From Nocardioides aromaticivorans (GTDB lineage Bacteria > Actinomycetota > Actinomycetes > Propionibacteriales > Nocardioidaceae): 64,000 nt of DNA. Made by a program: the position numbers and the translations under genes. Where the stretch lies: positions 806,001-870,000 of the forward strand of contig NZ_JACBZM010000001.1 in the NCBI RefSeq assembly GCF_013408525.1, read 5' to 3'. The notes beneath the pieces were generated by a model that saw only the letters and a list, made by a program, of their open reading frames with translations, was not told the DNA's origin and did not search any database. Positions 8,686 through 17,247 of this stretch are shown here, piece by piece (positions within the stretch are counted from its first letter, which is position 1; every line of letters starts with the position of its first letter).

Positions 8686-9879
8686 ATGATGCGCATCGGC
8701 AGTGTGGTTCTCGCGAGCGTGCTCGCGCTCGGCGTTCAGGCGGTGGCCGCACCGGCTCCCGCACCGGCCCGGGCGCCCGCGACGGCGGCGCCGGCGGGGC
8801 TGCTCGACGTGGTCGTCACGCTGCAGCCCGGCACCGACCCGGCCGCGGCCGCCCGTTCGCTGGTGACCAGCCGCGGTGGGCAGGTCACGGCCCTGTTCTC
8901 CAGCGCCGTCGACGGCTTCGCCGCCACGCTGACCGACTCGCTCCTGACGCTCCTGCGCGGTGACGCCCGGGTCCGCTCGGTGGAGCTCGAGAAGACCTAC
9001 CGCACCACCGCCACCCAGACCCCGACGCCGAGCTGGGGCCTGGACCGGATCGACCAGCGCTCGCTGCCCCTGAACCGCGCCTACACCTACGCCCGCACCG
9101 GCTCCCGGGTGAACGTCTACGTGGTCGACACCGGGCTCCAGACCGGTCATCCCGACTTCGGCGGCCGGGCCGTGTCCGGCACCGACACCGTCGACCGCGA
9201 CCGGACCGCCCAGGACTGCAACGGCCACGGCACCCACGTCGCGGGGACGGCCGGCGGATCGCGGTACGGCGTCGCGAAGCGGGTGCGCCTGATCGGCGTA
9301 CGGGTGCTCGACTGCGCGGGCAGCGGCGAGACCTCGCAGGTCGTCGCGGGCCTCGACTGGGTGGTGCGCCACCACCGCGCGGGCCAGCCGGCGGTCGTGA
9401 ACATGAGCCTCAGCGGGCCGGTGTCGGCGGCGATGGACACCGCCGTGCGCAACGTGATCGCCGACGGGGTGAGCGTCGTCGTGGCGGCCGGCAACGACAA
9501 CGTCGACGCGTGCAAGACCTCACCCGCCCGGGTGCCCGGCGTGCTGACCGTCGCGGCCTCCGACCGCACCGACGCGCGGGCGACCTTCTCCAATTGGGGC
9601 ACCTGCGTCGACCTCTTCGCCCCCGGCGTCGAGATCACCTCGGACTGGAAGGGCAGCACGACCCGGACGATCAGCGGCACCTCGATGGCCACGCCGCACG
9701 TCGTCGGCGCGGCCGCCCTCTACCTCGACGCGCACCCGAGCGCGTCGCCGGCGACGGTGCACTCCGCCATCGTCGGTGCGACGAGCAAGGGCAAGGTCAC
9801 GGGCGCGGAGAGGCAGTGCCTGCTGCTCCTCTGCTCGGCCGGCACCCCGAACAGCGGACTGCTCTACGTGCCGCGCTGA
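8686..9879 (+). CDS. Secreted S8 subtilisin-family serine protease (copy 2)
   Basis: 397 residues, colinear with the protease at 7372. It has a signal peptide (about 1-22, ending VAAPA), an I9 propeptide (about 40-105) and catalytic Asp148 (VVDTGL), His181 (NGHGTHV) and Ser333 (GTSMATPH). The junction [12 protein letters not shown] and the cysteine pattern are shared with copy 1, so the pair arose by tandem duplication and diverged, mostly in the prepeptide and surface loops. Tandem ATGs at 8686 and 8689 give MMRIG; I use the first, 11 bases after GGAG. It may process extracellular proteins or peptides. Confidence 0.95.
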   Translation: MMRIGSVVLASVLALGVQAVAAPAPAPARAPATAAPAGLLDVVVTLQPGTDPAAAARSLVTSRGGQVTALFSSAVDGFAATLTDSLLTLLRGDARVRSVELEKTYRTTATQTPTPSWGLDRIDQRSLPLNRAYTYARTGSRVNVYVVDTGLQTGHPDFGGRAVSGTDTVDRDRTAQDCNGHGTHVAGTAGGSRYGVAKRVRLIGVRVLDCAGSGETSQVVAGLDWVVRHHRAGQPAVVNMSLSGPVSAAMDTAVRNVIADGVSVVVAAGNDNVDACKTSPARVPGVLTVAASDRTDARATFSNWGTCVDLFAPGVEITSDWKGSTTRTISGTSMATPHVVGAAALYLDAHPSASPATVHSAIVGATSKGKVTGAERQCLLLLCSAGTPNSGLLYVPR

Positions 9880-9923
9880 TCCGGCTGCCCGGGACGGCGT
9901 GCTCCACGCACTAACCTGACCGG

Positions 9924-10376
9924 GTGACGACGTACGCCGCCTACGGGACCAACCTCGATCCCCTCCGGATGGGCGAGCGGTGCCCGCACTCCCCGTTGCA
10001 GACGACGGGGTGGCTGACCGGGTGGCGGCTGACCTTCGGCGGCGAGGAGCACGGCTGGGACGGCGCGCTCGCGACGATCGTCCAGGACCCGACCACCGCC
10101 GTGTACGTCGCCGTGTACGACGTCAGCCCGCTCGACGAGCCGAACCTCGACCAGTGGGAGTCGGCCGACTCCGGCCTCTACCGCAAGACGAAGGTCCGGG
10201 TCTCGACCATGGTCGGCGAGATCGTGGCGTGGACCTACGTGCTCGACGCCTACGAGGGCGGGCTGCCCTCGGCGTCGTACCTCGGGGTGATCGCGGACGC
10301 CGCCGAGTCGGCCGATGCCCCGGCCGACTACGTCGAGGCGCTGCGCCGGCGCGACTGCCGCTCCACCGGCCTCTGA
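9924..10376 (+). CDS. Gamma-glutamylcyclotransferase (GGCT)-fold protein
   Basis: 150 residues. The N-terminal YAAYGTNLDP is the YGxNL glycine loop of the GGCT/AIG2 fold, and LDQWESADSGLYRK matches the region carrying the family catalytic Glu (Glu in LDQWES). The usual activity is conversion of gamma-glutamyl-amino acids or amines to 5-oxoproline, but many bacterial members are uncharacterised, so only the fold is certain. The start is GTG at 9924. TAACCT (9912-9917) lies six bases upstream with no ribosome binding site, consistent with a leaderless transcript. Confidence 0.85.
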   Translation: MTTYAAYGTNLDPLRMGERCPHSPLQTTGWLTGWRLTFGGEEHGWDGALATIVQDPTTAVYVAVYDVSPLDEPNLDQWESADSGLYRKTKVRVSTMVGEIVAWTYVLDAYEGGLPSASYLGVIADAAESADAPADYVEALRRRDCRSTGL

Positions 10377-10419
10377 CGGGGAGGCCGTACCCCCGGCGAA
10401 CCTGAATCGTTGTCAGGTA

Positions 10420-11781
10420 ATGCTGCGTCGTCTCACCCTGGCCACGACCGCCACCGCCCTGTGCGTCGCCTCGCTCGCCCTCGTGCCCGGCGCGGCCCCC
10501 GCGCAGGAGCCGCCCACGCGGCTGCGTGACGTGATGTGGGTCGGCAACAACTGGGCCGGCACGGCCAGCATCGTCGACGCCGACGACTTCACCGTGCTGA
10601 AGCGGGGCGTGGACCTGATCCCGGACAAGGCGCAGGAGCTCGCCGACATCCGCAAGGACCTGGTCGCGCAGGCCTACTTCCTGCTGATCCGCTACGGCCC
10701 CGGCGAGGGCCACGACCAGTTCGTCGACGACATGTTCACCACCCGCGACGGCCGCTACCTCGCCGTGTCGCGGCCGAGCTTCGCCGACGTCGTGTGGATC
10801 GACATCGCGAAGGCGACGGCCGGCGACCCGGACTCGATCGTGCGCGAGCAGCCGATGGACGGGCACCGCAGCGACCACATGGCCGTCTCCCCCGACGGCC
10901 GGCGGCTGCTGGTGTCGGACTCGACCGAGCGCCAGGTCATCGAGTTCTCGATGGTCGACGAGGTCCTCCCCGACGGGACCGTGGTCACGATGGGCGACCG
11001 GATGCGCACCTTCGCCTCGGGCGAGACGCCCCACGAGAGCAACTACACCCGCGACGGCGAGCAGATCTTCCACGCCTCGATCGGGCTGGTCTACACGCCG
11101 GGTGACCTGCCGCTGCTCGACGGCCTCAAGGGCGACCGCTGGTTCCAGGTGGTGCGCAGCTCGGACTTCTCGGTCCAGCGCCGCTGGGGCATCGGGCGCG
11201 AGCTGGCCGAGGCCGGCTACCCGGACATGAGCAGCGCCGTACGACCGATGGCGGTCTCGCCCGACGAGCGCTACGTCTACTTCCAGGTCTCCTTCTTCCA
11301 CGGGTTCGTCGAGTTCGACACCCAGGCGCCCGACCTCAACGGCAGGACCGACTACAAGCTCGGCGGCGTCCCCGAGCCGGCGGTCGGTGCCGTCACCCGG
11401 CTGGTGCCGCTGCCCAACCGCGTGCCCAAGATGCCGCGCGAGCAGTACGTGAACGACTCGGCCCACCACGGCCTGTCGATCAACGCCGACGGCGACACGC
11501 TGTGCGTCGCCGGGACGATGGACGACTACGCGGCCCTGGTCGACCGGGAGTCGGGCCGCTACCGGATCTTCGACGAGGCGACCACCGGTCACACCTACCT
11601 GAAGCCGTACTGGACCACCGAGGGCCTCCACGACACCTGCTGGGTCTCGCTGTCCGGCAGCGACGCCGTCGCCGTGATCGACACCGAGACCGGCGAGGAG
11701 CTCGCCTACCGCGAGGTCGGCGACCACCCCCAGCGGGTGCGGCACGGGTTCGTGCCGGAGGCCCTCGTCGACACGTGGTGA
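10420..11781 (+). CDS. Secreted YncE/YVTN-type beta-propeller protein
   Basis: 453 residues with a clear signal peptide (MLRRLTLATTATAL ... PGAAPAQE, cleavage near residue 28). The mature part has repeated strand signatures of a beta-propeller: VSPDGRRLLVSDS, VSPDERYVYFQVS, INADGDTLCVAGT and AVIDTETGEELA. Such secreted propellers often bind ligands or act as cofactor carriers. No enzyme motif is visible. The ATG at 10420 directly follows CAGGTA. It sits alone between the GGCT-fold gene and punA, and no specific role can be assigned. Confidence 0.8.
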   Translation: MLRRLTLATTATALCVASLALVPGAAPAQEPPTRLRDVMWVGNNWAGTASIVDADDFTVLKRGVDLIPDKAQELADIRKDLVAQAYFLLIRYGPGEGHDQFVDDMFTTRDGRYLAVSRPSFADVVWIDIAKATAGDPDSIVREQPMDGHRSDHMAVSPDGRRLLVSDSTERQVIEFSMVDEVLPDGTVVTMGDRMRTFASGETPHESNYTRDGEQIFHASIGLVYTPGDLPLLDGLKGDRWFQVVRSSDFSVQRRWGIGRELAEAGYPDMSSAVRPMAVSPDERYVYFQVSFFHGFVEFDTQAPDLNGRTDYKLGGVPEPAVGAVTRLVPLPNRVPKMPREQYVNDSAHHGLSINADGDTLCVAGTMDDYAALVDRESGRYRIFDEATTGHTYLKPYWTTEGLHDTCWVSLSGSDAVAVIDTETGEELAYREVGDHPQRVRHGFVPEALVDTW

Positions 11782-11808
11782 CGGGCCGTTGACGAGTAGT
11801 CTCGCCGC

Positions 11809-12633
11809 GTGAACGACACGCCCTCGCCGTACGCCCTGGCCGAAGAGGCCGCCGCCCGCCTCGCCGAGCTGACGGGGGTCGCCCGCCACGACGTCGCGCT
11901 GGTCCTCGGCTCCGGCTGGCTGCCGGCCGCCGAGGCGCTGGACCCGACGGGCGAGAACACGACCGAGATCTCCGTGACGGACCTCCCCGGCTTCGGTGCG
12001 TCGGCCGTCGTCGGCCACTCCGGCAAGGTCCGCTCGATCCGGCTGCCCGGCGAGGACGGCGACCGGCACCTGCTCGCCTTCCTGAGCCGCACGCACTACT
12101 ACGAGGGCAAGGGCGTCCCGGCCGTCGTCCACGGCGTCCGTACGGCGGCCGCCGCGGGCTGCCGCGCGATCGTGCTCACCAACGGCTGCGGCGGCCTCAA
12201 GGAGACCTGGACGCCCGGCACCCCGGTGCTGATCAGCGACCACATCAACCTCACCGGCCAGTCCCCCATCGTCGGCGCCAACTTCGTCGACCTCACCGAC
12301 CTGTACTCCCCGCGGCTGCGCGAGCTGTGCCGCGAGGTCGAGCCGAGCCTCGACGAGGGCGTCTACGTCCAGTTCACCGGCCCTCACTACGAGACCCCGG
12401 CCGAGGTGCGGATGGCCGGCATCCTCGGCGGGCACCTGGTCGGCATGAGCACGACGCTCGAGGCGATCGCGGCCCGGGAGGCCGGGATGGAGATCCTCGG
12501 CATCAGCCTGGTCACCAACCTCGCCGCCGGCCTGAGCGGCGAGCCGCTCGACCACGCCGAGGTGCTCGAGGCCGGTCGCGCCGCGGCCACCCGGATGGGG
12601 GCACTGCTCGGCGAGGTCGTCCCGCGGATCTGA
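11809..12633 (+). CDS. punA: Purine-nucleoside phosphorylase (trimeric type)
   Basis: 274 residues. It phosphorolyses inosine, guanosine and their deoxy forms to base plus (deoxy)ribose-1-phosphate. Hallmarks are the phosphate loop LGSGWLPAAE, LSRTHYYEGK, the sugar/phosphate segment TGPHYETPAEV, GMSTTLEAIAAREAGM, and the purine-binding SLVTNLAAGLSG. It corresponds to M. tuberculosis deoD/punA (Rv3307), which also stands between an lpdA-like gene and pmmB, though here more genes intervene. The start is GTG at 11809, with TAGTCT (11797-11802) six bases upstream and no Shine-Dalgarno. Confidence 0.95.
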   Translation: MNDTPSPYALAEEAAARLAELTGVARHDVALVLGSGWLPAAEALDPTGENTTEISVTDLPGFGASAVVGHSGKVRSIRLPGEDGDRHLLAFLSRTHYYEGKGVPAVVHGVRTAAAAGCRAIVLTNGCGGLKETWTPGTPVLISDHINLTGQSPIVGANFVDLTDLYSPRLRELCREVEPSLDEGVYVQFTGPHYETPAEVRMAGILGGHLVGMSTTLEAIAAREAGMEILGISLVTNLAAGLSGEPLDHAEVLEAGRAAATRMGALLGEVVPRI

Positions 12634-12650
12634 GACCCGCGGGACGACCT
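12614..12650. terminator. Hairpin spanning the punA stop codon
   Basis: A perfect 14-base inverted repeat (AGGTCGTCCCGCGG at 12614-12627 pairing with 12637-12650) includes the last codons of punA; its stop codon lies in the nine-base loop. It lies between convergent punA and the ABC permease gene, so it could stop transcription from both sides, although no T-run follows. Confidence 0.65.
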
Positions 12651-12663
12651 GGGGAGCCGGCGC

Positions 12664-13491
12664 TCAGCTGGCGCGATCCATCGTCCGCACGCCTGCCCAC
12701 AGCCCGAGCGCACCCACCACGAACGACGCGGCGAAGCCGGAGACGATCGTGTCCACCGGGAACGAGCCGGCGAACAGCGCGCGCTCGGCGTCCACGAGGT
12801 ACTTCAGCGGGTTGAGGTCGGACGCGGTCTGCAGCCAGCCGGGGGCGCCGTCGAGCGGGAGCAGCACGCCGGCGAGCAGCAGGAGCGGGAAGATCACGGT
12901 CTGCTGGACGGTCCAGAAGATCCACGCCTGCTCCTTCGCGGCGATCGCGAGCGCGAGGCTCAGCGCGCCGAGGCCGACGCTGAAGGGCACCAGCACGACG
13001 ATGCCGAGAAGCACGCCGCCCAGGTGCAGGTCGAAGGCGAAGGGCGTCACGACCGCGACGATGATCGCGGTCTGAAGGACGAGCGGCACCATCTCCCGCA
13101 GCGCCTTGCCGATCATCAGCGAGGAGCGGCGCACCGGCGAGACGAGCAGCCGCTCGAACGAGCCGCTGATGATCTCCTCCGACAGGTTCGCGCCCGTGAA
13201 GGACGCGCTCATCAGCGCCGTCATCGCGACGATGCCCGGCACGAACCACTGCAGCGCGGAGCCGTCCGGGCTCTCCGGCAGCAGCGGCGCGAACAGGCCG
13301 AGGAACACCAGCGGCTGCACCATGGCGAACAGGACGGACGCCGGCTGGCGCAGCACCGGCTGGAGCTCACGGAGCAGGACGTTCCAGATGTCGGCGGCGA
13401 GGCCGACGGGCCGCGCCGCGACAGGGGTACGACGGCGGGCGGGCACGGTGGGGGCGGCGCCGCCCAGGTCGGTGGTCATCTCGATGGTCAT
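12664..13491 (-). CDS. ABC-2 type exporter permease (DrrB-like)
   Basis: 275-residue integral membrane protein with about six membrane segments. It has the ABC-2 signature region (SGSFERLLVSPVRRSSLMIGKALREM) and a last loop with ASDLNPLKYLVDAERALF, as in daunorubicin-resistance-type permeases. It should form a drug or lipid efflux pump with the ATPase encoded just upstream; the genes overlap by 4 bases (ATGA at 13488-13491). Substrate unknown. The pair is divergent from a WYL-domain regulator that probably controls it. Confidence 0.92.
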   Translation of the reverse strand: MTIEMTTDLGGAAPTVPARRRTPVAARPVGLAADIWNVLLRELQPVLRQPASVLFAMVQPLVFLGLFAPLLPESPDGSALQWFVPGIVAMTALMSASFTGANLSEEIISGSFERLLVSPVRRSSLMIGKALREMVPLVLQTAIIVAVVTPFAFDLHLGGVLLGIVVLVPFSVGLGALSLALAIAAKEQAWIFWTVQQTVIFPLLLLAGVLLPLDGAPGWLQTASDLNPLKYLVDAERALFAGSFPVDTIVSGFAASFVVGALGLWAGVRTMDRAS

Positions 13492-14501
13492 GCCGCTGCT
13501 CCTTCGCTGGGGGTGGACTGGTTCTCGCGCAGGCTGCGCCCGGTGAGGTTGAGGAAGACGTCGTCGAGGGTCGGCCCGACGACCTCGAGGCGGGTGACCG
13601 GCGTACCGGCGGCCGCCAGGTCGGCGACCAGGCCGGGGGCGGCGTCGCGCCCGAAGGCGGCCCGCAGCTCGACGTGGCTGCCGGTCACCACCACCTGTGC
13701 GCCGGCGACGCGGTCGGCCCGCTCCGCGGCGGCCCGGGCGGCGTCGGCGGAGGCGAAGTCCATCGCGACCAGGTCGCCGAGCGCCGACTTGAGCGCGGCG
13801 GCCGAGTCGTCGGCGATGACCTGTCCGTGGTCGATGACGATGACGCGGCCGGCGAGCGCGTCGGCCTCCTCGAGGTAGTGCGTGGTCAGCACGATCGTGG
13901 TCCCGAGCTCGGCGTTCAGGCGGCGCACCTGCTCCTGGAGGTTGACCCGGTTCTGCGGGTCGAGGCCCGTGGAGGGCTCGTCGAGGAACAGGATCGGCGG
14001 CTCCTGGACGAGGCCGATGGCGACGTCGAGCCGGCGGCGCTGGCCGCCGGAGAGCCGGGCGACCGGGCGGTCGGCGTGCTCGGTCAGGTCGAACGCCTCC
14101 AGTAGCTCCTCGGTCCGCACGCGGGCGTCCTGCCGCGAGAGGCCGTGCGCCCGGGCCTGGCTCATCACCTCGTCGCGGCCGCGGAACTGGTGGCCGGCGG
14201 CGTTGCCCTGGCCGACGTACCCGATCGAGCGGCGGACCGCGGCGCGCTCGCGGACGACGTCGTGGCCGGCGACCTCGGCGGTGCCGGAGGTGGGGGCGAT
14301 GAGCGTCGTCAGCATCCGCAGGGTCGTCGACTTGCCGGCGCCGTTGGGGCCGAGGAAGGCGACCAGCTCGCCGGCCGCCACCTCCAGATCGAGGCCGCGC
14401 ACGGCCTCGATCGTCTGCTTGTTGCGCGTGTAGTGGCGGGTCAGTCCGGAGGTGCGGATGACCGGGCCACTGCTGCCTGTCCTGCTCGTGTTCTTCTCCA
14501 T
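13488..14501 (-). CDS. ABC exporter ATP-binding protein (DrrA-like)
   Basis: 337 residues. Walker A is GPNGAGKST, the Q-loop region is IGYVGQGNAAG, the signature is LSGGQRRRLDVAIGL, Walker B is ILFLDEPSTGLDP, and the H-loop is LTTHYLEEAD. A DrrA-type C-terminal extension of about 90 residues ends with LEVVGPTLDDVFLNLTGRSLRE. The best start is ATG at 14501; the GTGs just upstream would fall on the predicted transcript start. TAGCGT (14509-14514, minus strand) is seven bases before the ATG, so the message is probably leaderless. Partner of the permease at 12664. Confidence 0.94.
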   Translation of the reverse strand: MEKNTSRTGSSGPVIRTSGLTRHYTRNKQTIEAVRGLDLEVAAGELVAFLGPNGAGKSTTLRMLTTLIAPTSGTAEVAGHDVVRERAAVRRSIGYVGQGNAAGHQFRGRDEVMSQARAHGLSRQDARVRTEELLEAFDLTEHADRPVARLSGGQRRRLDVAIGLVQEPPILFLDEPSTGLDPQNRVNLQEQVRRLNAELGTTIVLTTHYLEEADALAGRVIVIDHGQVIADDSAAALKSALGDLVAMDFASADAARAAAERADRVAGAQVVVTGSHVELRAAFGRDAAPGLVADLAAAGTPVTRLEVVGPTLDDVFLNLTGRSLRENQSTPSEGAAA

Positions 14502-14522
14502 GACCACCACGCTAGGATCGAT

Positions 14523-14543
14523 TTAGGTCAACTTCTGTCCTGA
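14523..14543. promoter_or_regulatory. Candidate operator between ABC exporter and WYL regulator
   Basis: TTAGGTCA-ACTTC-TGTCCTGA is an imperfect inverted repeat (6 of 8 positions match) in the AT-richer 63-base divergent region. It sits between the -10-like TAGCGT of the exporter (14509-14514) and TAATCT of the regulator (14552-14557), a sensible place for autoregulation and exporter control. Seen by eye only. Confidence 0.35.
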
Positions 14544-14564
14544 TTCCGATCTAATCTCGGAGAC

Positions 14565-15509
14565 ATGTCGACGAGCGCCCGGATGCTCCGCCTCCTGTCC
14601 CTCCTCCAGACCCACCGGTTCTGGACCGGCGGCGAGCTCGCCGGGCGGCTGGAGGTCTCCGAGCGCACGCTGCGCCGCGACGTGGAGCGCCTGCGTGACC
14701 TCGGGTACGACGTCGACGCGGTCCGCGGGGCCGCCGGCGGCTACCAGCTGCGTGCCGGCGGGGCGATGGCGCCGCTGCTGCTCGAGGAGGACGAGGCGGT
14801 CGCGGTCGCGGTCGGCCTGCGCGCCGCGGCCAACGGCGGCGTCCCCGGCTTCGAGGACACCACGCTGCAGGCGCTCACCAAGGTGATCGCGCTGATGCCG
14901 CCACGGCTGCGCCGGCGGATGGCCGCACTGCAGACGCAGACCGAGGGCATGGCCTGGGCCGGCGGGCCGGCCCTCGACCCGGCCGTGCTGACCACGCTGG
15001 CCCAGGCCTGCCGGGACGACGAGGCGGTCTCGTTCGCCTACACGGCCGCCGACGGCAGCGCCACCGTGCGGCGGGTGGAGCCGCACCGCCTGGTCAACCT
15101 GGGGCGGCGGTGGTACCTGGCGGCGTACGACCGCGACCGGCAGGACTGGCGCTCCTTCCGGGTCGACCGGGTGGAGGGCACGCCCACGACCTCGGGCCAG
15201 CGGTTCCGCCCGCGGGAGATCCCGGGCGGCGATGCTGCGGCGTACGTCAGCCAGGGCCTGCGCACCCGGCCGCGCCAGCACCGGGTCGTGGTCACGATGG
15301 CCGTGCCCGCGGCGACGGCCGAGGCGAGCGTCGGGCGGTGGGCGAGCATCGAACCGCTCGGCGAGGACCGCTGCCGGATGACGATGGACACCGACACCCT
15401 GGACTGGCCGGTGCTGGTCCTCGCCGGGCTGGACTGCGACTTCGAGGTGGAGGCGCCGGACGAGCTGCACGCGCTGCTCGCCCGGTTCGCCGCCCGGATC
15501 AGCCGGTAG
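14565..15509 (+). CDS. HTH/WYL-domain transcriptional regulator
   Basis: 314 residues. The N-terminal winged helix-turn-helix is of DeoR/HTH_11 type (GGELAGRLEVSERTLRRDVERLRDLGY, roughly residues 22-48). The central WYL-type domain contains the HRLVNLGRRWYLAAYDRDR and WRSFRVDRV motifs, and a WYL C-terminal extension follows. WYL domains sense ligands or nucleic acid. Divergence from an efflux pump suggests it senses a pump substrate. TAATCT at 14552-14557 is seven bases before the ATG. Its last 11 bases overlap the convergent amidohydrolase gene. Confidence 0.93.
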   Translation: MSTSARMLRLLSLLQTHRFWTGGELAGRLEVSERTLRRDVERLRDLGYDVDAVRGAAGGYQLRAGGAMAPLLLEEDEAVAVAVGLRAAANGGVPGFEDTTLQALTKVIALMPPRLRRRMAALQTQTEGMAWAGGPALDPAVLTTLAQACRDDEAVSFAYTAADGSATVRRVEPHRLVNLGRRWYLAAYDRDRQDWRSFRVDRVEGTPTTSGQRFRPREIPGGDAAAYVSQGLRTRPRQHRVVVTMAVPAATAEASVGRWASIEPLGEDRCRMTMDTDTLDWPVLVLAGLDCDFEVEAPDELHALLARFAARISR

Positions 15510-17247
15510 CCCGCAGGAAGCTCCCGGTACGGCGGGCGCCGACGACGTCGGTCGGCACGCCCTCGGCCACGACCAGCTCCCCGCCGACGAGCACCGCGGC
15601 GACCGTGGCGTCGTTGCGGTTGACCATCCGCGAGAGGTTGCCGAAGGCCGGGACCGGCGCCTCGGCGTACTCGTCGAGCGACTCGTCGAGGCGCTCGGGG
15701 TCGATCACGACGAGGTCGGCCCGGTCGCCGACGCGCAGGTGCCCGGCATCGAGGCCGTACCAGTCGGCGAGCTCTCCGGTCAGCCGGTGCACGGCGTGCT
15801 CGACGCTCATGAAGGGCCGCGGCGTCGACTCCGCGTCGCGGACCCGCCGCAGCAGCCGCAGGCCGAAGTTGTAGAAGGCCATGTTGCGCAGGTGCGCGCC
15901 CGCGTCGGAGAAGCCGAGCTGCACACCCGGGTCGGCCGTGAGCTTGTCGAGCACCTTCGGCCGGTGGTTGGAGATCGTCGTGCGCCAGCGCACCTTCTCG
16001 CCGTGCTCCACGACGAGGTCGAGGAAGGCGTCGACGGGGTGGATCCCGCCCCGCTCGACACCGACCTGGCCGAAGGTCCTGCCCACGACGTCGGCGTCGG
16101 GGCACTCGGTGATCTCGGCGTCGAAGAAGTCGCGGTGCCACACACGGGGCCCGTACTTCTTGTCGTAGTCCTTGCGGAACCAGCGGCGGTAGTCCTCGTC
16201 GGCGAGCAGCGCCCGCTGCTCCTCGATCTGGTTCGACAGGTGCAGGGCGGCAGCGCCCGAGCCGAACTCCTCGAAGACGGGCAGCGCGATGCCGTCGGAG
16301 TAGACCTCGAAGGGCACCGGCAGGTGCTGGAAGCGCAGGTCGCCGCCGCAGCGGTTCACCGTGCGGGCGATCAGTGGGAACAGGTGCGCGACCATCGGGA
16401 TCGCCTTGATGTCGGCGGCCGACAGCAGGCTCACCTTGAGCGCGGGCTTGCGGCCCCAGCCGGCGCTGCTGAACGCCATCCGGGCCAGGCTCTGCGGCTT
16501 CGCGACGTCGGGTCCGCCCTGCAGCGCGCGCCCCCTCCTGCGCAGGACCCGGTTCAGCCGCCGCCGCTCCTTGCCCTTCGCGTACGTCGACGGCAGGGTC
16601 CGCGAGCGGCAGGTCTCCCCGTCCAGCTTGTCGAACATCAGCTCCTGCGAGGACATCCCGATGAAGCCCTCGTCCAGCGCATCGACCAGGTCCGCCTCCA
16701 TCCGGGCCAGCTCGGCCGCGGTCGGCCTCACCGCGGGGTCGGTCGAGCGGGCCAGCCCCATCCGCGCGGAGCGGATGTCGGAGTGGCCGATGAACGCGGC
16801 GACATTGGGTCCGAGCGGCAGTTGCTCCAGCGCGGCGACGTACTCCCCCGCGGTGGTCCAGGTCTTCAGCTGCTCGAGCGCGCCGACGACGTAGGGGCGC
16901 GGGATCGCCTCGACGCGGCCGAACAGGTCGCCGGCGTCCTCGGGCGCGGCGTGCACGGTGGAGAGCGAGCAGGACCCGAGGAAGGTCGTGGTGATGCCGT
17001 GGCGCAGCGACTCCGACAGGCCGGGCTGGACGAGCACCTCGACGTCGTAGTGCGTGTGGATGTCGACCATGCCCGGCAGCACCCAGTGCCCGGTGGCGTC
17101 GATGACCCGCGGGCAGCCGGTCTCGTCGAGGGGCTCCTCGCTGACCGCGACCACGCGGCCGGCACGGATCCCGAGGTGGCGCACCGCGGACGGCGCGCCC
17201 GTCCCGTCGAACCAGCGGCCGCCGCGGACGATCGTGTCGAAGCTCAT
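15499..17247 (-). CDS. Amidohydrolase, N-acyl-D-amino-acid deacylase-like
   Basis: 582-residue metal-dependent hydrolase. The N-terminal composite domain (VIRGG-like TIVRGGRWFDGTGA) leads to the HxH metal motif DIHTHYD, with later candidate ligands in AAFIGHSDIR and FSDAGAHLRNM (the catalytic Asp of the superfamily). C-terminal LRVGDRADLVVIDP is typical of imidazolonepropionase/D-aminoacylase relatives. The true substrate is unclear; many such genes sit in lipid or xenobiotic operons. It is the last gene of the minus-strand operon that starts at 21688. Its ATG overlaps the acyl-CoA ligase stop as ATGA. Confidence 0.85.
   Translation of the reverse strand: MSFDTIVRGGRWFDGTGAPSAVRHLGIRAGRVVAVSEEPLDETGCPRVIDATGHWVLPGMVDIHTHYDVEVLVQPGLSESLRHGITTTFLGSCSLSTVHAAPEDAGDLFGRVEAIPRPYVVGALEQLKTWTTAGEYVAALEQLPLGPNVAAFIGHSDIRSARMGLARSTDPAVRPTAAELARMEADLVDALDEGFIGMSSQELMFDKLDGETCRSRTLPSTYAKGKERRRLNRVLRRRGRALQGGPDVAKPQSLARMAFSSAGWGRKPALKVSLLSAADIKAIPMVAHLFPLIARTVNRCGGDLRFQHLPVPFEVYSDGIALPVFEEFGSGAAALHLSNQIEEQRALLADEDYRRWFRKDYDKKYGPRVWHRDFFDAEITECPDADVVGRTFGQVGVERGGIHPVDAFLDLVVEHGEKVRWRTTISNHRPKVLDKLTADPGVQLGFSDAGAHLRNMAFYNFGLRLLRRVRDAESTPRPFMSVEHAVHRLTGELADWYGLDAGHLRVGDRADLVVIDPERLDESLDEYAEAPVPAFGNLSRMVNRNDATVAAVLVGGELVVAEGVPTDVVGARRTGSFLRATG

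Noticed and set aside
11789..11802. TTGACG before punA as a -35 box
   Set aside because: Only two bases separate it from the -10-like TAGTCT, far too close for one promoter.
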